NCBI GenBank assembly: GCA_022843165.1 | Contig: JALHOD010000007.1 | Location: forward strand, 1-64,000 | Reading direction: 5' to 3' | Source: Pseudorhodoplanes sp. | Lineage (GTDB): Bacteria; Pseudomonadota; Alphaproteobacteria; Rhizobiales; Xanthobacteraceae | DNA: 64,000 nt | Shown: one piece after another, positions 1-10,047 of the stretch | Layout of the letters: each line of letters starts with the position of its first letter | How positions within the stretch are numbered: position 1 is the first letter of the stretch | Notes under the pieces: generated by a model | Databases searched by the model: none | The model's input: only the letters and a program-made list of their open reading frames with translations | What the model was told of the DNA's origin: nothing | Position numbers and translations under genes: made by a program

Positions 1-6
1 GAGCCA

Positions 7-1119
7 ATGATGTCCGCGACCGCGCGCAAGATCACGATCAACGGCCGCTTCCTCAGCCAGGTCATGGTGGGCGTGCAGCGCGTCGCCATCGAGGTCACGC
101 GGGCGATGGATCGCTGGCTTGATCATCCCGATTATGCTGCGCTGCGCGGCCGCATCGACATCCTGGCGCCACGCAACGCGCGCGACTATCCGCTGGCCAA
201 TATCCCGGTCCGCAAGGTCGGGGTCCTGACCGGCTATGCCTGGGAGCAGATCGAATTGCCGTTCTATGCCGGCCGCAGCCTGCTGGTGAATCTCTGCCTG
301 CTCGGCCCGATCGTGAAACGGCATCAACTTATTTTGGCGCATGACGCCACCGTGCGCGCCATGCCGAGCAATTTCTCGCCGCAATTCCGCGCCGCCTATA
401 ATTTTCTGGTGCCGCTGCTGCTGCGCAATTCCGACCGGGTCGTGACCATTTCCGAGTTTTCGCGCAAGGAAATCCAGAAATATTACGGCATCGATACGAG
501 CCAGGTTCCTGTCTGCTACGAGGGCGCCGATCACATCACGGCGATCCCGGCCGACAACACCATCCTCGATCGCCTCGGTCTCAAGGGCCGGCCGTTCCTG
601 CTCGGCGTCGGCATCAATAGCCGCAACAAGAATATCGAGAACGCGGTCGCGGCCTTTCTGAAATCGGGGCTGACCGACACCTTGTTCGTGCTCACCGGCC
701 ACAAGGAGTTGCGGGTGTTCGACTACGCGCCCGACACCACCCATGCCAATGTCCGCATGGCCGGCTATGTCTCCGACGCCGAACTGCGCGCGCTCTACGA
801 GAACGCGCTCGCGCTGGTCTTTCCCTCCCGCTACGAGGGTTTTGGCCTGCCGCCGATCGAAGCCATGCAATGCGGCTGTCCCGTGATCGTGTCCGACCAG
901 GGTGCGCTGGTCGAAATCGGCGGCGATGCCGTGCGGGTCTGCGGCATGGACGATATCGACGACCTCGCTGCTGCGATCCGCTCCATCCATGACGATCCCG
1001 CTTTGCGCGCCCGCATGAAGGCCGCAAGCCTTACGCGGGCAAAAACCTTCACCTGGGAGAAGATGGCGCGCGGCCTGCTCGACCTCTGCATCGACACGCA
1101 AAAACGCCGGACGGGCTGA
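7..1119 (+). CDS. GT4-family glycosyltransferase
   Basis: This 370-residue protein probably transfers a sugar from a nucleotide-sugar donor to a growing surface polysaccharide or lipid-linked oligosaccharide in the cytoplasm. The C-terminal half has the GT-B/GT4 donor-site signature YEGFGLPPIEAM (about residues 276-287), preceded by GINSRNKN (about 202-209) at the start of the second Rossmann domain. No signal peptide or membrane segment is seen. Two ATGs occur in tandem at the start and either may be used. A flippase-like gene follows one base after the stop, so the two are probably co-transcribed. The sugar and acceptor cannot be inferred. Confidence 0.85.
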   Translation: MMSATARKITINGRFLSQVMVGVQRVAIEVTRAMDRWLDHPDYAALRGRIDILAPRNARDYPLANIPVRKVGVLTGYAWEQIELPFYAGRSLLVNLCLLGPIVKRHQLILAHDATVRAMPSNFSPQFRAAYNFLVPLLLRNSDRVVTISEFSRKEIQKYYGIDTSQVPVCYEGADHITAIPADNTILDRLGLKGRPFLLGVGINSRNKNIENAVAAFLKSGLTDTLFVLTGHKELRVFDYAPDTTHANVRMAGYVSDAELRALYENALALVFPSRYEGFGLPPIEAMQCGCPVIVSDQGALVEIGGDAVRVCGMDDIDDLAAAIRSIHDDPALRARMKAASLTRAKTFTWEKMARGLLDLCIDTQKRRTG

Positions 1120-1120
1120 G

Positions 1121-2410
1121 ATGGCCGCGAGCCGATTCCTGTCCATCCCTTATCTCTTCCTGCGCTCCTCGACCGCCGGCGGCGCGCTCGTGGCCGGACT
1201 GGTCCAGACCTTCGTCTTTGCGCGCATCCTCAGTCCGGAACTGTTTTCGATTTTCATCCTGGTGGGAACGCTCGGGGTCACACTCTGGCTGTTCGACCTC
1301 GGCATGGCCAAGATCCTGTTTGTGCGCACGCGCGACTGGCATCTCGCCGGACGCAAGGGCACGATCGTTGCGGAGCAATCCGGTGCGGTTGCAATTCTCT
1401 ACACTTTGCTGGCGCTTGCGATCAGCGCCGGCGTGTTTGCCGTCTTCGCGGCGCTGCCCGGCGCCTCCGCGATGAACGCGCTGGAACTCTCACTGTTCTT
1501 TCTGTTCACGGCGCTCAATCTGGTGTGGTTCGTTCTGCGCAATCTCAGTGTCGCGATCGATGAGTTCATCACGTTCGAAACGCTGGAGGTGATCCGCCGC
1601 GCCAGCCACATGGCAGTGATGCTGGCCATGCTGATCGGCTTGCCGCTCCTGGCCTTCCTGGTCATCGCCAACGTGATCTGGGCTCTGCTGTTTGCGATCT
1701 CCGCCCGGCGTCTGGCCGCGCATGGCGCGCTGACGCTCGGCTTCGTCGAGTTCCCCGCACGGCTGAAACGTTTCTTCCGCGACAACCGCCAGGAAGTGTT
1801 GCGCACCGGCACCTACGGCATCAACGAATTCTACATCTACAATTTTCCCTATGCCGTCGTGCCCGCGATGTTCGGTCTTGGCGCGCCGACCATCATCCTC
1901 GACACCACGTTCAAGGTCTTCCGCGGGGCGACCCTGCTCTATTCCGCCGGCTGCGATCTCGCGGTGCCGCGCCAGACCCGCGCCTTCGCGGAAAAAGACC
2001 AGAGCAACCTCATCCTGTCGACTCTGATGGCGGCCGGATTGTGCAGCCTGCCGGCGCTCATCCTGTGCGGGCTGTTGATCTTCGCCGCCGAACCCTTCTT
2101 CGCGCTGCTGCTGGGCAAGGCCGCGACCATGCCGCCCGAAGCGACGCCGCTGCTGATCGTGCTGCTGCTCGCCAACATGGTCCAGACTGTTGCCAATTTC
2201 CTGCTGGTGCATACCGGATTCTTCCGCGACATCGCGCGACTGGCGATTGCCGTCAGTGTTGCGATGACGCTCGCCACCGCCGCCGCCATCTGGGCAGGCT
2301 GCGACTTTCTCGGCTTCCTGAAGGTCTATACCGGCGTCTATGTCGGAAGCGCCGCGCTCTATCTGCTGCTGGCCGTTGCCGGCCCGATCCGCGCCGCCCG
2401 GACGGGCTGA
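1121..2410 (+). CDS. Wzx-like polysaccharide flippase / oligosaccharide exporter family membrane protein
   Basis: This is a 429-residue, very hydrophobic protein with roughly a dozen predicted membrane helices and short loops, the shape and size of the MATE-like polysaccharide export (Wzx) superfamily. Such proteins flip undecaprenyl-linked oligosaccharides across the inner membrane. It starts one base after the stop of the glycosyltransferase gene, which supports a joint role in surface glycan synthesis. It has no sharp sequence motif, so the assignment rests on topology and context. The tRNA-Pro gene begins 52 bases downstream. Confidence 0.7.
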   Translation: MAASRFLSIPYLFLRSSTAGGALVAGLVQTFVFARILSPELFSIFILVGTLGVTLWLFDLGMAKILFVRTRDWHLAGRKGTIVAEQSGAVAILYTLLALAISAGVFAVFAALPGASAMNALELSLFFLFTALNLVWFVLRNLSVAIDEFITFETLEVIRRASHMAVMLAMLIGLPLLAFLVIANVIWALLFAISARRLAAHGALTLGFVEFPARLKRFFRDNRQEVLRTGTYGINEFYIYNFPYAVVPAMFGLGAPTIILDTTFKVFRGATLLYSAGCDLAVPRQTRAFAEKDQSNLILSTLMAAGLCSLPALILCGLLIFAAEPFFALLLGKAATMPPEATPLLIVLLLANMVQTVANFLLVHTGFFRDIARLAIAVSVAMTLATAAAIWAGCDFLGFLKVYTGVYVGSAALYLLLAVAGPIRAARTG

Positions 2411-2462
2411 TACCCCGGCCCGCTGTTGCGCGACCGCGGGGCCGCCCCTATAAGGGCCCCGT

Positions 2463-2540
2463 CGGAGCGTGGCGCAGCCCGGTTAGCGCACTAGTCTGGG
2501 GGACTAGGGGTCGTGGGTTCAAATCCCGCCGCTCCGACCA
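2463..2540 (+). tRNA. tRNA-Pro (anticodon GGG)
   Basis: The 78-nt gene folds as a tRNA. The acceptor arms CGGAGCG (2463-2469) and CGCTCCG (2530-2536) pair and are followed by A and an encoded CCA. The anticodon stem CTAGT/ACTAG encloses the loop CTGGGGG, which puts GGG in the anticodon position (2498-2500). The T-arm loop reads TTCAAAT. The 3' part is repeated imperfectly at 5229-5265, so the gene is the attachment site of the island that follows. Confidence 0.96.
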
Positions 2541-2542
2541 TT
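2498..2542 (+). repeat. attL-like direct repeat (3' end of tRNA-Pro)
   Basis: The segment from the anticodon loop to just beyond CCA recurs at 5229-5265. Shared blocks are GGGGGACTAGGG and then TTC(A/G)AATCCCGCCGCTCC followed by GACCATT. The other copy lacks about eight bases of the variable loop and start of the T-arm. Duplication of a tRNA 3' end on both sides of foreign DNA is the usual footprint of tyrosine-recombinase integration. Confidence 0.8.
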
Positions 2543-2655
2543 TATCTCGTAATATCAAATGCTTCACCCTCCCACTTCCTTACGCAAAAGAATTTCAGTG
2601 GGATGGAAAATTTTGTAACCTCGAGAGGTCTAGTGAAGGCGTGCGAGCAGCAGTA

Positions 2656-5076
2656 TTAAATCGCCTCGTCAGCTTCTTCAGAAACCTTTCCCGTTACCCG
2701 CCTGTTTAGACGCGAAAGTATTCGGCTGATATCAGGGTCGCCCAGTTCAACTTCTGCCTTAGCCAATTTCGAGGTCGCGTCGTCGAAATAATCGTATCTA
2801 TTTGTGAGCTTATAATATTCCAGCCCCAACTCCGCATACGCAGAAAGAATCGCTTTGTTGTGCTGGAAACGTGCAATCCCCGTAAGTGCAATTTGGCGAC
2901 CTTGCTCAAGGATTTCGATTCTGTCCTCTTTCAAGATGCGTGGAGAGTTCAGCGCCCGGGCCACATGCAGATCAACTTTGTAGCGATACGCTGGCCCATC
3001 TAGACTGAAATCGCCTTCAAAAACCCTGATCTCCGTATCAGCCTTTTCATACGCTCCTATTTCTATGAGATTCCGGATTAGCCTGTGACGAGGAACCCGC
3101 TCTCCGGGGGCAATAGACATCATCTTTCGCAGCAATCGATTTTGAGTTTCTTTGTTTGGTATTGATGGGATTCCGGTGTCAACGTTGCAGAGTTCGCGGA
3201 TAGTTCGGATTTCAATTTCGTAGGTTGGGCGGAGGTTATCGATAACCAACTCGAACAAGTCAATTCGCTTTGCGGTCTCTGAAAATTTATACCGCGCGAT
3301 GATCGAGGCAATTACCGAGTGCCTTGTTTTCCAGCCATACACACCCTCTTTTTCATCGACAACATACTCACTGATAATGTCGGTCAAATTGTCCAAACAT
3401 GCAGTGATACTGGATGCCTGAATCTTCAAAATACGAATGACCAACTGACGATGAACATGCACACCGGCATTTTCCATCGCGGCCACGTATCGATAGATAT
3501 CCTGATACTTGTCTTCTAAATCTGCGTATTCGCGGAGCATTATATCGTCGAAACTTTCAGACGCAAAAATATTCTTTAAGCAGACAAACATGTCGGCTTC
3601 ACATCGTCGCGTTAGTCGCCTTCGACGTTCTTGCCGTGAAAATCCGCTGAACATTGAGTCGATTAAAGGCCTTACCTTAATGTTTGTCTCGATGAGTTGA
3701 AGTAAGCGCTCAATCTCTTCCGGAGAAAGTTGCACGAGTTTGAATTCTGCTCCGAAGCGATACAGGTTGCCAGACTTAATGCGAGGATTCCACTGATGGC
3801 GCGTAGCCACCAAAAGGAGGCGCAAGTTGAAATTTTTTTCCGCAGCCAGCCGGTCCGCTAGCGAATTAATCTCGAAGAGATGACCGTGCGCATCGTCCAC
3901 AATTAAGACGGCATTCTTGCTTTCTTCCCGAAGCGACGCCGCGACTTTCACCCATTCCGACGCAAGGAGCGTCAAGTCTGTCTTGTGTTCCCAACAGATG
4001 AACCCCTTGCGTCTGAGAATTTGAACAGCCTGACGAGCCGCCGTTGTTTTACCAACACCGCTTGCTCCCAATAAAGTTGCGGAAAGAATGGATTCGTTTT
4101 GTAAATGTTCGGCAATCTCTTGAGCAACAGTGCGTTCAAAAGTTAAGCCGTCAAGAACATCAGCATGCGTAGCTGGCCAGCCGTTGAACATCGCGGGAAA
4201 ATCGCTCTTGCGAGGATCAGATGCATGCTCGACATCCATCGTTACCGGACGCAATGCTGGAAATACGTCCAATGCGTCGTTGAATAATTTTGGAGTTGCG
4301 CCGTGTTTTTTATCAACCAGAGCGGCAAAAAATTCATCGATGCCGGCAAAACAAACAATGATGCCGCGCGATTCAAATAGCGTCGCCCGACCATCGTCCT
4401 GGCTGTATAGAAGCAGGAATATCTGACCGCCGTTTTCAATTTTTGCATTTAGGCTGACTGCTCGATTGACGATCTCGCGAATGTCCGGATCGGCAAGCGA
4501 ATGCCCAATGATAACAAGCTGGCTACCGGCCAAGTCAGATTTCAAGCGGTCATAAAGAAAATCTCTATAGTCGGTCGTTTGGTCATAGTCTGATTCTGTA
4601 ATGATGATTCTAGATTTGTCCCCGCTGGAAACATCTTTGCCTATGGTCCCGTGTATCTTGAATAGCTTGACCGCTGTTGAATTTTCTCTCGCCGTAAAAT
4701 CAAAGTTTGACGAATAGACATTCAGTGAAATTCCGCGCCGCTCATATGTTTGTTCGATCAAATCGTCATAATTCGTCGTGAACAGACTCTTCCAACCGTA
4801 AAGCGGCATGTTGAGCAAGCCACCGGTCGGCTTCAAACTTTGAAACAATGTACGCAATGCTTCGATAAGCGATCGCCGCGATGTTTTTCGTTCCGCGAGA
4901 CTTGCTAGTTCGCTTAGAGTGTAGCCAGTTTGTGCAAGGCTGAAATACTGAGCCAAATGAGCCGACACTGCCGCACTGGTGGGAGCCCGGGATGGAATCG
5001 ATGATCCTGCCCCTAGAAAAAGGACAGTTCGCTCTGGGTCGATTCTTTCGGCAAGTTGCTGCACGCTAATAGGCAC
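2656..5076 (-). CDS. SIR2-like NADase fused to a P-loop (STAND-like) NTPase; probable anti-phage defence protein
   Basis: An 806-residue protein, numbered from the GTG start. The N-terminal SIR2-like domain (about 15-255) shows GAGSS (22-26), TTNYDD (100-105), KIHGT (140-144) and GHSLADPDI (191-199), the usual NAD-site elements of SIR2 defence effectors. A P-loop NTPase follows, with Walker A GASGVGKTT (337-345) and Walker B AVLIVDDAH (389-397). The C-terminal third is helical, with a TPR-like stretch near the end. SIR2-STAND proteins such as Avs5 sense a phage protein and deplete NAD+; whether this one belongs to Avs5 or to another SIR2/NTPase family cannot be decided by eye. An in-frame ATG lies 10 codons upstream, but the GTG at 5076 has the ribosome-binding site. 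Codon and base composition differ from the neighbours, and the gene is alone on a tRNA island. Confidence 0.8.
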   Translation of the reverse strand: MPISVQQLAERIDPERTVLFLGAGSSIPSRAPTSAAVSAHLAQYFSLAQTGYTLSELASLAERKTSRRSLIEALRTLFQSLKPTGGLLNMPLYGWKSLFTTNYDDLIEQTYERRGISLNVYSSNFDFTARENSTAVKLFKIHGTIGKDVSSGDKSRIIITESDYDQTTDYRDFLYDRLKSDLAGSQLVIIGHSLADPDIREIVNRAVSLNAKIENGGQIFLLLYSQDDGRATLFESRGIIVCFAGIDEFFAALVDKKHGATPKLFNDALDVFPALRPVTMDVEHASDPRKSDFPAMFNGWPATHADVLDGLTFERTVAQEIAEHLQNESILSATLLGASGVGKTTAARQAVQILRRKGFICWEHKTDLTLLASEWVKVAASLREESKNAVLIVDDAHGHLFEINSLADRLAAEKNFNLRLLLVATRHQWNPRIKSGNLYRFGAEFKLVQLSPEEIERLLQLIETNIKVRPLIDSMFSGFSRQERRRRLTRRCEADMFVCLKNIFASESFDDIMLREYADLEDKYQDIYRYVAAMENAGVHVHRQLVIRILKIQASSITACLDNLTDIISEYVVDEKEGVYGWKTRHSVIASIIARYKFSETAKRIDLFELVIDNLRPTYEIEIRTIRELCNVDTGIPSIPNKETQNRLLRKMMSIAPGERVPRHRLIRNLIEIGAYEKADTEIRVFEGDFSLDGPAYRYKVDLHVARALNSPRILKEDRIEILEQGRQIALTGIARFQHNKAILSAYAELGLEYYKLTNRYDYFDDATSKLAKAEVELGDPDISRILSRLNRRVTGKVSEEADEAI

Positions 5077-5079
5077 AGT

Positions 5080-5089
5080 CCCCTCCTCC
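5080..5089 (-). promoter_or_regulatory. Strong Shine-Dalgarno that selects the GTG start of the SIR2/P-loop gene
   Basis: On the minus strand GGAGGAGGGG lies three bases before GTG at 5076-5074. The purine run begins about 12 bases upstream of that codon. The alternative ATG at 5106 would place this run inside the coding region, so the shorter protein is preferred. Confidence 0.65.
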
Positions 5090-5228
5090 AAGTTGTCAAT
5101 AAACAATAAGGCAACCGAAGGTAAATGGAACTAGTAGCGTCAACTATAGGCGGCTTTTCTTGGCAGGAAGACTTTGGTGCAATAAAAAATCTCGATAGCG
5201 CCTTCCGTGCTGCGAACCGTTCACTATT

Positions 5229-5265
5229 GGGGGACTAGGGTTCGAATCCCGCCGCTCCGACCATT
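5229..5265 (+). repeat. attR-like direct repeat (partial tRNA-Pro 3' end)
   Basis: GGGGGACTAGGG (5229-5240) is joined directly to TTCGAATCCCGCCGCTCC and GACCATT (5241-5265). This matches the tRNA at 2498-2542 except for a gap of about eight bases and one A/G change in the T-loop. It cannot make a tRNA because the 5' half is absent. It marks the right edge of the mini-island. Confidence 0.8.
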
Positions 5266-5374
5266 CCTTCTTCATTATCTCACCCTTTGATTGGACCGTC
5301 CGGCCGGCCGCAGCGACACAGCCTTAAATTCCGATTCCGGACCGCGCCGTCGCGCGGGAGACGAGGACATTCCC

Positions 5375-6229
5375 ATGGACATGAGGCTGCCGCGCTGGAT
5401 GCGCTTGATCGTGCTGGTGTCGGCTCTCATGCAACTGGGTTTCGGCCTGACCCTGCTGATCGACCCCGCGCGCATTGCCGACATCTGGCCCTGGTCGATG
5501 CCGCCGCTGACCACGCGCGTCCTCGGTGCCAGCACGCTGGTATCCGTGCCGCTGGCGCTGCTCTCGGTCGGCCTCAATCGCTATGGCGTGGCCGCCATTC
5601 CGTTTGTCATGATGGCGACCTATCGCATGCTGCAACTCGCCGCCGGCGGACTCCATACGGACCGGTTTGGTGACAATCTGTGGCTCACCGTCAATTATTT
5701 CGGGGGCGGTTTTCTGATGCTGGCCGTGCTCGGCTGCGGCCTGTGGGCCGGACAAGCCGGGCGGCTGCCGCGCTCGATCGGAACCGGCGCGCTGTCGACC
5801 CGCATGCCGTGGACGCTGCCGGCGGCGGCGCGACTGGCGCTCGCCCTTCTGGGCATTTTCTACATTGCGCTCGGAATCGCGTTCTTCGCCAAGGCGCCAC
5901 AGGCGGCGCAATTCTGGATCGACGTCCGCGGGATCACGCCGCTGACCGCCAAGCTGTTCTCATCGCCCCTGATCGGTCTCGGGCTCGGACTCGTCCTGGT
6001 CTCGCGCGCCAGCGACTGGCGGATGGTGGTGGTGCCGGCCACCGGCATGATCACCATCGGTCTCGTGGTGTTCATCGCTCTGGTGCTGAGCCGCGCCGAT
6101 TTCGAGCCCATCTCCTGGATCGGATGGCTGGTGGCGGCGTCGCCCGTCATTCTGTTCGCAGCGGGAGCGGTCATTCTGGCCTCCAAGCCACGGGCCGGAC
6201 GGGTGGCCTCAAGAGCGGCGGCGGCTTGA
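5375..6229 (+). CDS. Uncharacterised multi-pass membrane protein
   Basis: I do not recognise this 284-residue protein. It has about eight hydrophobic segments, arranged as two similar halves of about four helices each, joined by a short loop near residues 125-150, which could reflect an internal duplication. The start is taken as the ATG at 5375 (MDMRLPRW), preceded by a GAGACGAGGA purine run. The open frame extends 28 codons further upstream, but that part is not protein-like. It lies just outside the right repeat of the island and converges with the merR-ihfA pair. Function unknown. Confidence 0.7.
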   Translation: MDMRLPRWMRLIVLVSALMQLGFGLTLLIDPARIADIWPWSMPPLTTRVLGASTLVSVPLALLSVGLNRYGVAAIPFVMMATYRMLQLAAGGLHTDRFGDNLWLTVNYFGGGFLMLAVLGCGLWAGQAGRLPRSIGTGALSTRMPWTLPAAARLALALLGIFYIALGIAFFAKAPQAAQFWIDVRGITPLTAKLFSSPLIGLGLGLVLVSRASDWRMVVVPATGMITIGLVVFIALVLSRADFEPISWIGWLVAASPVILFAAGAVILASKPRAGRVASRAAAA

Positions 6230-6240
6230 AGCATCACGCC

Positions 6241-6768
6241 TCAGGCTGACGGCTCCTTGTGAGCCGCACCGTCCAGCAGGCGCTTGCATTCGTTGAGCTC
6301 GAACAGCGTGGCCTGCAATTTCCGCAGGTCGTCACGCGAGAACTCGCCCGTCGTCATGCGCGAGGAGTGGCCCTCCGGCCGCGCGGCGGCGACGCGCGGC
6401 GCAGCGGCGGGGAAATCCTCATCCTCTTCCGGTAACTCTACACCTTCATCGGCTTCAACCTCATGGTCGCGCGGACCGTGGCGGGGCTGCTCGGCGCCCT
6501 CCTGCCAGACCGTTTCGACGAACTTGACGCCCTGCTCCTTCAGGATGCGCTGCACCCCGCGGATGGTGTAGCCCTCGCCATACAGCAGGTGATGGATGCC
6601 GCGCAGCAGATCGACGTCATCGGGGCGGTAATAGCGGCGGCCACCCGCCCGCTTCATCGGCTTGATCTGGACAAACCGGCTTTCCCAGAAGCGCAGCACA
6701 TGCTGCGGGACTTTCAGGTCGTCCGCCACTTCGCTGATGGTTCGGAATGCGTCCGGGGCTTTATCCAA
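6241..6768 (-). CDS. MerR-family transcriptional regulator
   Basis: A 175-residue DNA-binding protein. The N-terminal winged helix (about residues 8-75) has the MerR pattern [20 protein letters not shown] followed by [16 protein letters not shown]. The C-terminal half is acidic and low in complexity and lacks the cysteines of metal-sensing MerR proteins. The start is a TTG at 6768 with AAGGGAG eight bases upstream; an in-frame stop lies just before it. Its place immediately downstream of ihfA is a standing arrangement in alphaproteobacteria. Target and signal are unknown. Confidence 0.88.
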   Translation of the reverse strand: MDKAPDAFRTISEVADDLKVPQHVLRFWESRFVQIKPMKRAGGRRYYRPDDVDLLRGIHHLLYGEGYTIRGVQRILKEQGVKFVETVWQEGAEQPRHGPRDHEVEADEGVELPEEDEDFPAAAPRVAAARPEGHSSRMTTGEFSRDDLRKLQATLFELNECKRLLDGAAHKEPSA

Positions 6769-6786
6769 GCCGTCGCTCCCTTAGGC

Positions 6787-7125
6787 TTAGTCGTCGAGGC
6801 CGTCGTCGGTAATCAACTTGCCATCGGCGCCATTGATGCGCTGCTTGAGGATCGCCGACGGTTTGAACACCATTACCCGGCGCGGCGAGATCGGCACTTC
6901 CTTGCCGGTCTTCGGATTGCGCCCGATCCGCTGGCCCTTCTTGCGGACCACGAATGACCCGAACGACGACAGCTTCACTGTTTCGCCGCGTTCCAGGCAA
7001 TCGGTGATTTCCTTGAGCACCAGCTCCACCAGGGAGGCGGACTCGGTTCGAGACAAGCCTACCTTTTGATAGACCGCCTCACACAGATCGGCCCGTGTTA
7101 CCGTTTTTGCCGCCATCGTCGCCAT
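6787..7125 (-). CDS. ihfA: Integration host factor subunit alpha
   Basis: A 112-residue member of the HU/IHF family. It dimerises with IHF-beta, binds specific sites in the minor groove and bends DNA sharply. The dimerisation helices fill roughly residues 8-45. The DNA-binding arm contains [20 protein letters not shown] (about 68-87), the IHF-alpha form of the HU signature. It is followed by the MerR gene after 18 bases, on the same strand. Because phage-type integrases often need IHF, it is relevant to the recombinase-linked features elsewhere in the window. Confidence 0.95.
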   Translation of the reverse strand: MATMAAKTVTRADLCEAVYQKVGLSRTESASLVELVLKEITDCLERGETVKLSSFGSFVVRKKGQRIGRNPKTGKEVPISPRRVMVFKPSAILKQRINGADGKLITDDGLDD

Positions 7126-7317
7126 ACAGCCCCATAATTGGCGATCCCACTGATTTATCGAACGATATGGACCCGCATTTCAAGCATCAATTGGTCCCGC
7201 ATGATGTTTTTTTTCGAAGGGCGGATCGAGGCGCGCGCTCCGGCGCCCATTCGCTCCCCTAATAGATTACCAACCCCCGATTGTTGCACTGCGAATGATG
7301 CCGGCCTCGACGGTGCA

Positions 7318-8288
<971 letters not shown>

Positions 8289-8292
<4 letters not shown>

Positions 8293-9350
8293 AATGCCGC
8301 TCCACCGGCAGCCTGGGTCGAGGTATCGACGCGCGCGGCTGGAACAAGGGCCTGCCCGATCTTGGCTAGCAATTCGTAGCGCACCATGTCGTAGCCGATA
8401 TCGACCGCGGCCGCGAAACCTTCTGCGTCGGTCCCGCCATGGCTCTTGATGACGATGCCGTTCAGGCCGAGAAAAACACCGCCATTCGACCGGCGCGGGT
8501 CCATCTTTTCCGCCAGCGCCCGGAACGCGCTGCGCGCGAACAGATAACCGATCCTGGCCCAGATGGTTCGCGACATCGCCGCCTTGAGATAGCTGCCGAT
8601 CTGCCGCGCGGTTCCCTCCGCGGTTTTCAACGCGATATTGCCGGCAAAGCCTTCGGTCACCACCACATCCACGGTGCCCTTGCCGATGTCATCGCCCTCG
8701 ACAAAGCCGAAATAATTGATGTGCGGCAGATTACGCTCGCGCAAAATCTGTCCTGCTTCACGCACTTCTTCGAGACCCTTCACTTCTTCCACACCGATAT
8801 TGAGAAGTCCGACCGTCGGACTGTCGAGATCAAATAAAATCCGCGCCATGGCGCTGCCCATCAAGGCGAGATCGACCAGATGCTGGGTGTCGGCGCCGAT
8901 CGTCGCCCCCAGATCCAGCACCACCGATTCACCGCGCAAGGTAGGCCAGATCGCGGCGATGGCCGGGCGATCGATGCCGGCCATAGTCCTGAGATGGATG
9001 GTAGACATCGCCATCAGCGCACCAGTATTGCCGGCCGAGACGGCCACATCCGCCTCGTGCTTTTTCACGGCATCGATGGCGAGCCACATCGAGGATTTAC
9101 CGCGTCCGGCGCGCAAGGCCTGGCTCGGCTTGTCGTCCATCTTGATCGCGACATCGGTATGCACGACGCGCGACACCGCCTGCAGGCGGGGATAGCGTAC
9201 GAGCAGCGGCTCGAGAACGGCCCGGTCGCCGAAAAAGATGAATTCGCTGTCGGGATGCCGGGCCAGCGACAGATCGGCCCCGGGGACCACCACCGATGGA
9301 CCGTGGTCGCCGCCCATGGCGTCAAGCGCGATGCGAACCTTTTGGGGCAT
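8289..9350 (-). CDS. plsX: Phosphate acyltransferase PlsX
   Basis: A 353-residue peripheral membrane enzyme that converts acyl-ACP and phosphate to acyl-phosphate, the donor PlsY uses to begin phospholipid synthesis. The N-terminus [18 protein letters not shown] is the PlsX signature, and [10 protein letters not shown] and [13 protein letters not shown] occur at the usual distances. It overlaps fabH by four bases; the plsX-fabH pair couples phospholipid and fatty-acid initiation. Length fits the family. Confidence 0.96.
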
Positions 9351-9480
9351 GAGCCGAACCTAGCGGACGCCGCGGGACGCCGGAAGTGTGGGGGTGTGGG
9401 GTGACCGGGTGTGAGCGGGGGACAATAGCGTTTCGTCCGCCGGATACAACCGGGGTCCGGTTCTCGCCCCGGCGGAGCCT

Positions 9481-10047
9481 TCAACTGCCCTCGCCGCCCT
9501 TGACTTTCTTCAGGGCGGCAAGCGCTGCGAACGGCTTTTCCGATGTGTCGCCGACCGCCGGCGGCTCGAACACCGCTCCCTCCTTGCGGGGATAGGGATC
9601 GACGCCGAGCAGCAGGAATTCCGTCACAATCGCCCCCAGATCGACCACGCCGCCGGCGAGCGGCTCCGGCGGCTCCGCCTCGCCGAACCGCATGGTGGCC
9701 TCGCCCCGCTCGTCGGCGATGGACGATCCGCCCGAGGCCGTGAAGGTCAGATCGATGTCCTCGCTGATCTCGCTCTCCATCGGCTCAAGCGACACCACGC
9801 AATTCTGGCCGACGGTCGCCGACATCTGGCCCTCCACGCGCAGCCCGTTCTTGCCGTGCCGCTTCAGGTCCAGCGAGGCCTCCAGGCGCGACAGATCGCG
9901 CAAGCCCGCGGCCTGGGCCAAAGCCGCGCGGATAGTCTCGTCGGCGGTCAGATCGATATGGGCGCCCGCCTCGGGCACATCGTCGATGGAGATCTTTTCA
10001 CTCCAGATTGGCGCAGCGCCAGTCATGAGGGGTGTTCCTGCGTTCAT
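9481..10047 (-). CDS. DUF177 (YceD-family) protein
   Basis: A 188-residue acidic cytosolic protein. YceD/DUF177 proteins are linked in bacteria and plastids to 23S rRNA accumulation and are often encoded near rpmF and plsX. Here the family pattern is seen in VEGQMSATVGQNCVVSLEPMESEISEDIDL (mid-protein) and GVVDLGAIVTEFLLLGVDPYPRK near the C-terminus. Its ATG overlaps the stop of the upstream chaperone gene (ATGA at 10044-10047). The plsX gene begins 130 bases beyond its end. Confidence 0.85.
   Translation of the reverse strand: MNAGTPLMTGAAPIWSEKISIDDVPEAGAHIDLTADETIRAALAQAAGLRDLSRLEASLDLKRHGKNGLRVEGQMSATVGQNCVVSLEPMESEISEDIDLTFTASGGSSIADERGEATMRFGEAEPPEPLAGGVVDLGAIVTEFLLLGVDPYPRKEGAVFEPPAVGDTSEKPFAALAALKKVKGGEGS

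Larger units (their letters stand above)
2541..5265. mobile_element. tRNA-Pro-integrated mini-island carrying one SIR2/P-loop gene
   Basis: This is a 2.7 kb segment between the two tRNA 3'-end copies. Its base composition is visibly more AT-rich than the flanking genes, and it holds one gene, on the minus strand. There is no integrase, excisionase, replication gene or transposase, so it is either a decayed island or a cargo unit mobilised in trans. The 114 bases between the tRNA and the gene end, and the roughly 150 bases between the gene start and the right repeat, contain nothing else recognisable. Confidence 0.75.

Noticed and set aside
5229-5263. A second tRNA-Pro gene
   Set aside because: Only the 3' part is present, the variable loop is deleted and no 5' acceptor or D-arm precedes it; it is the att repeat.
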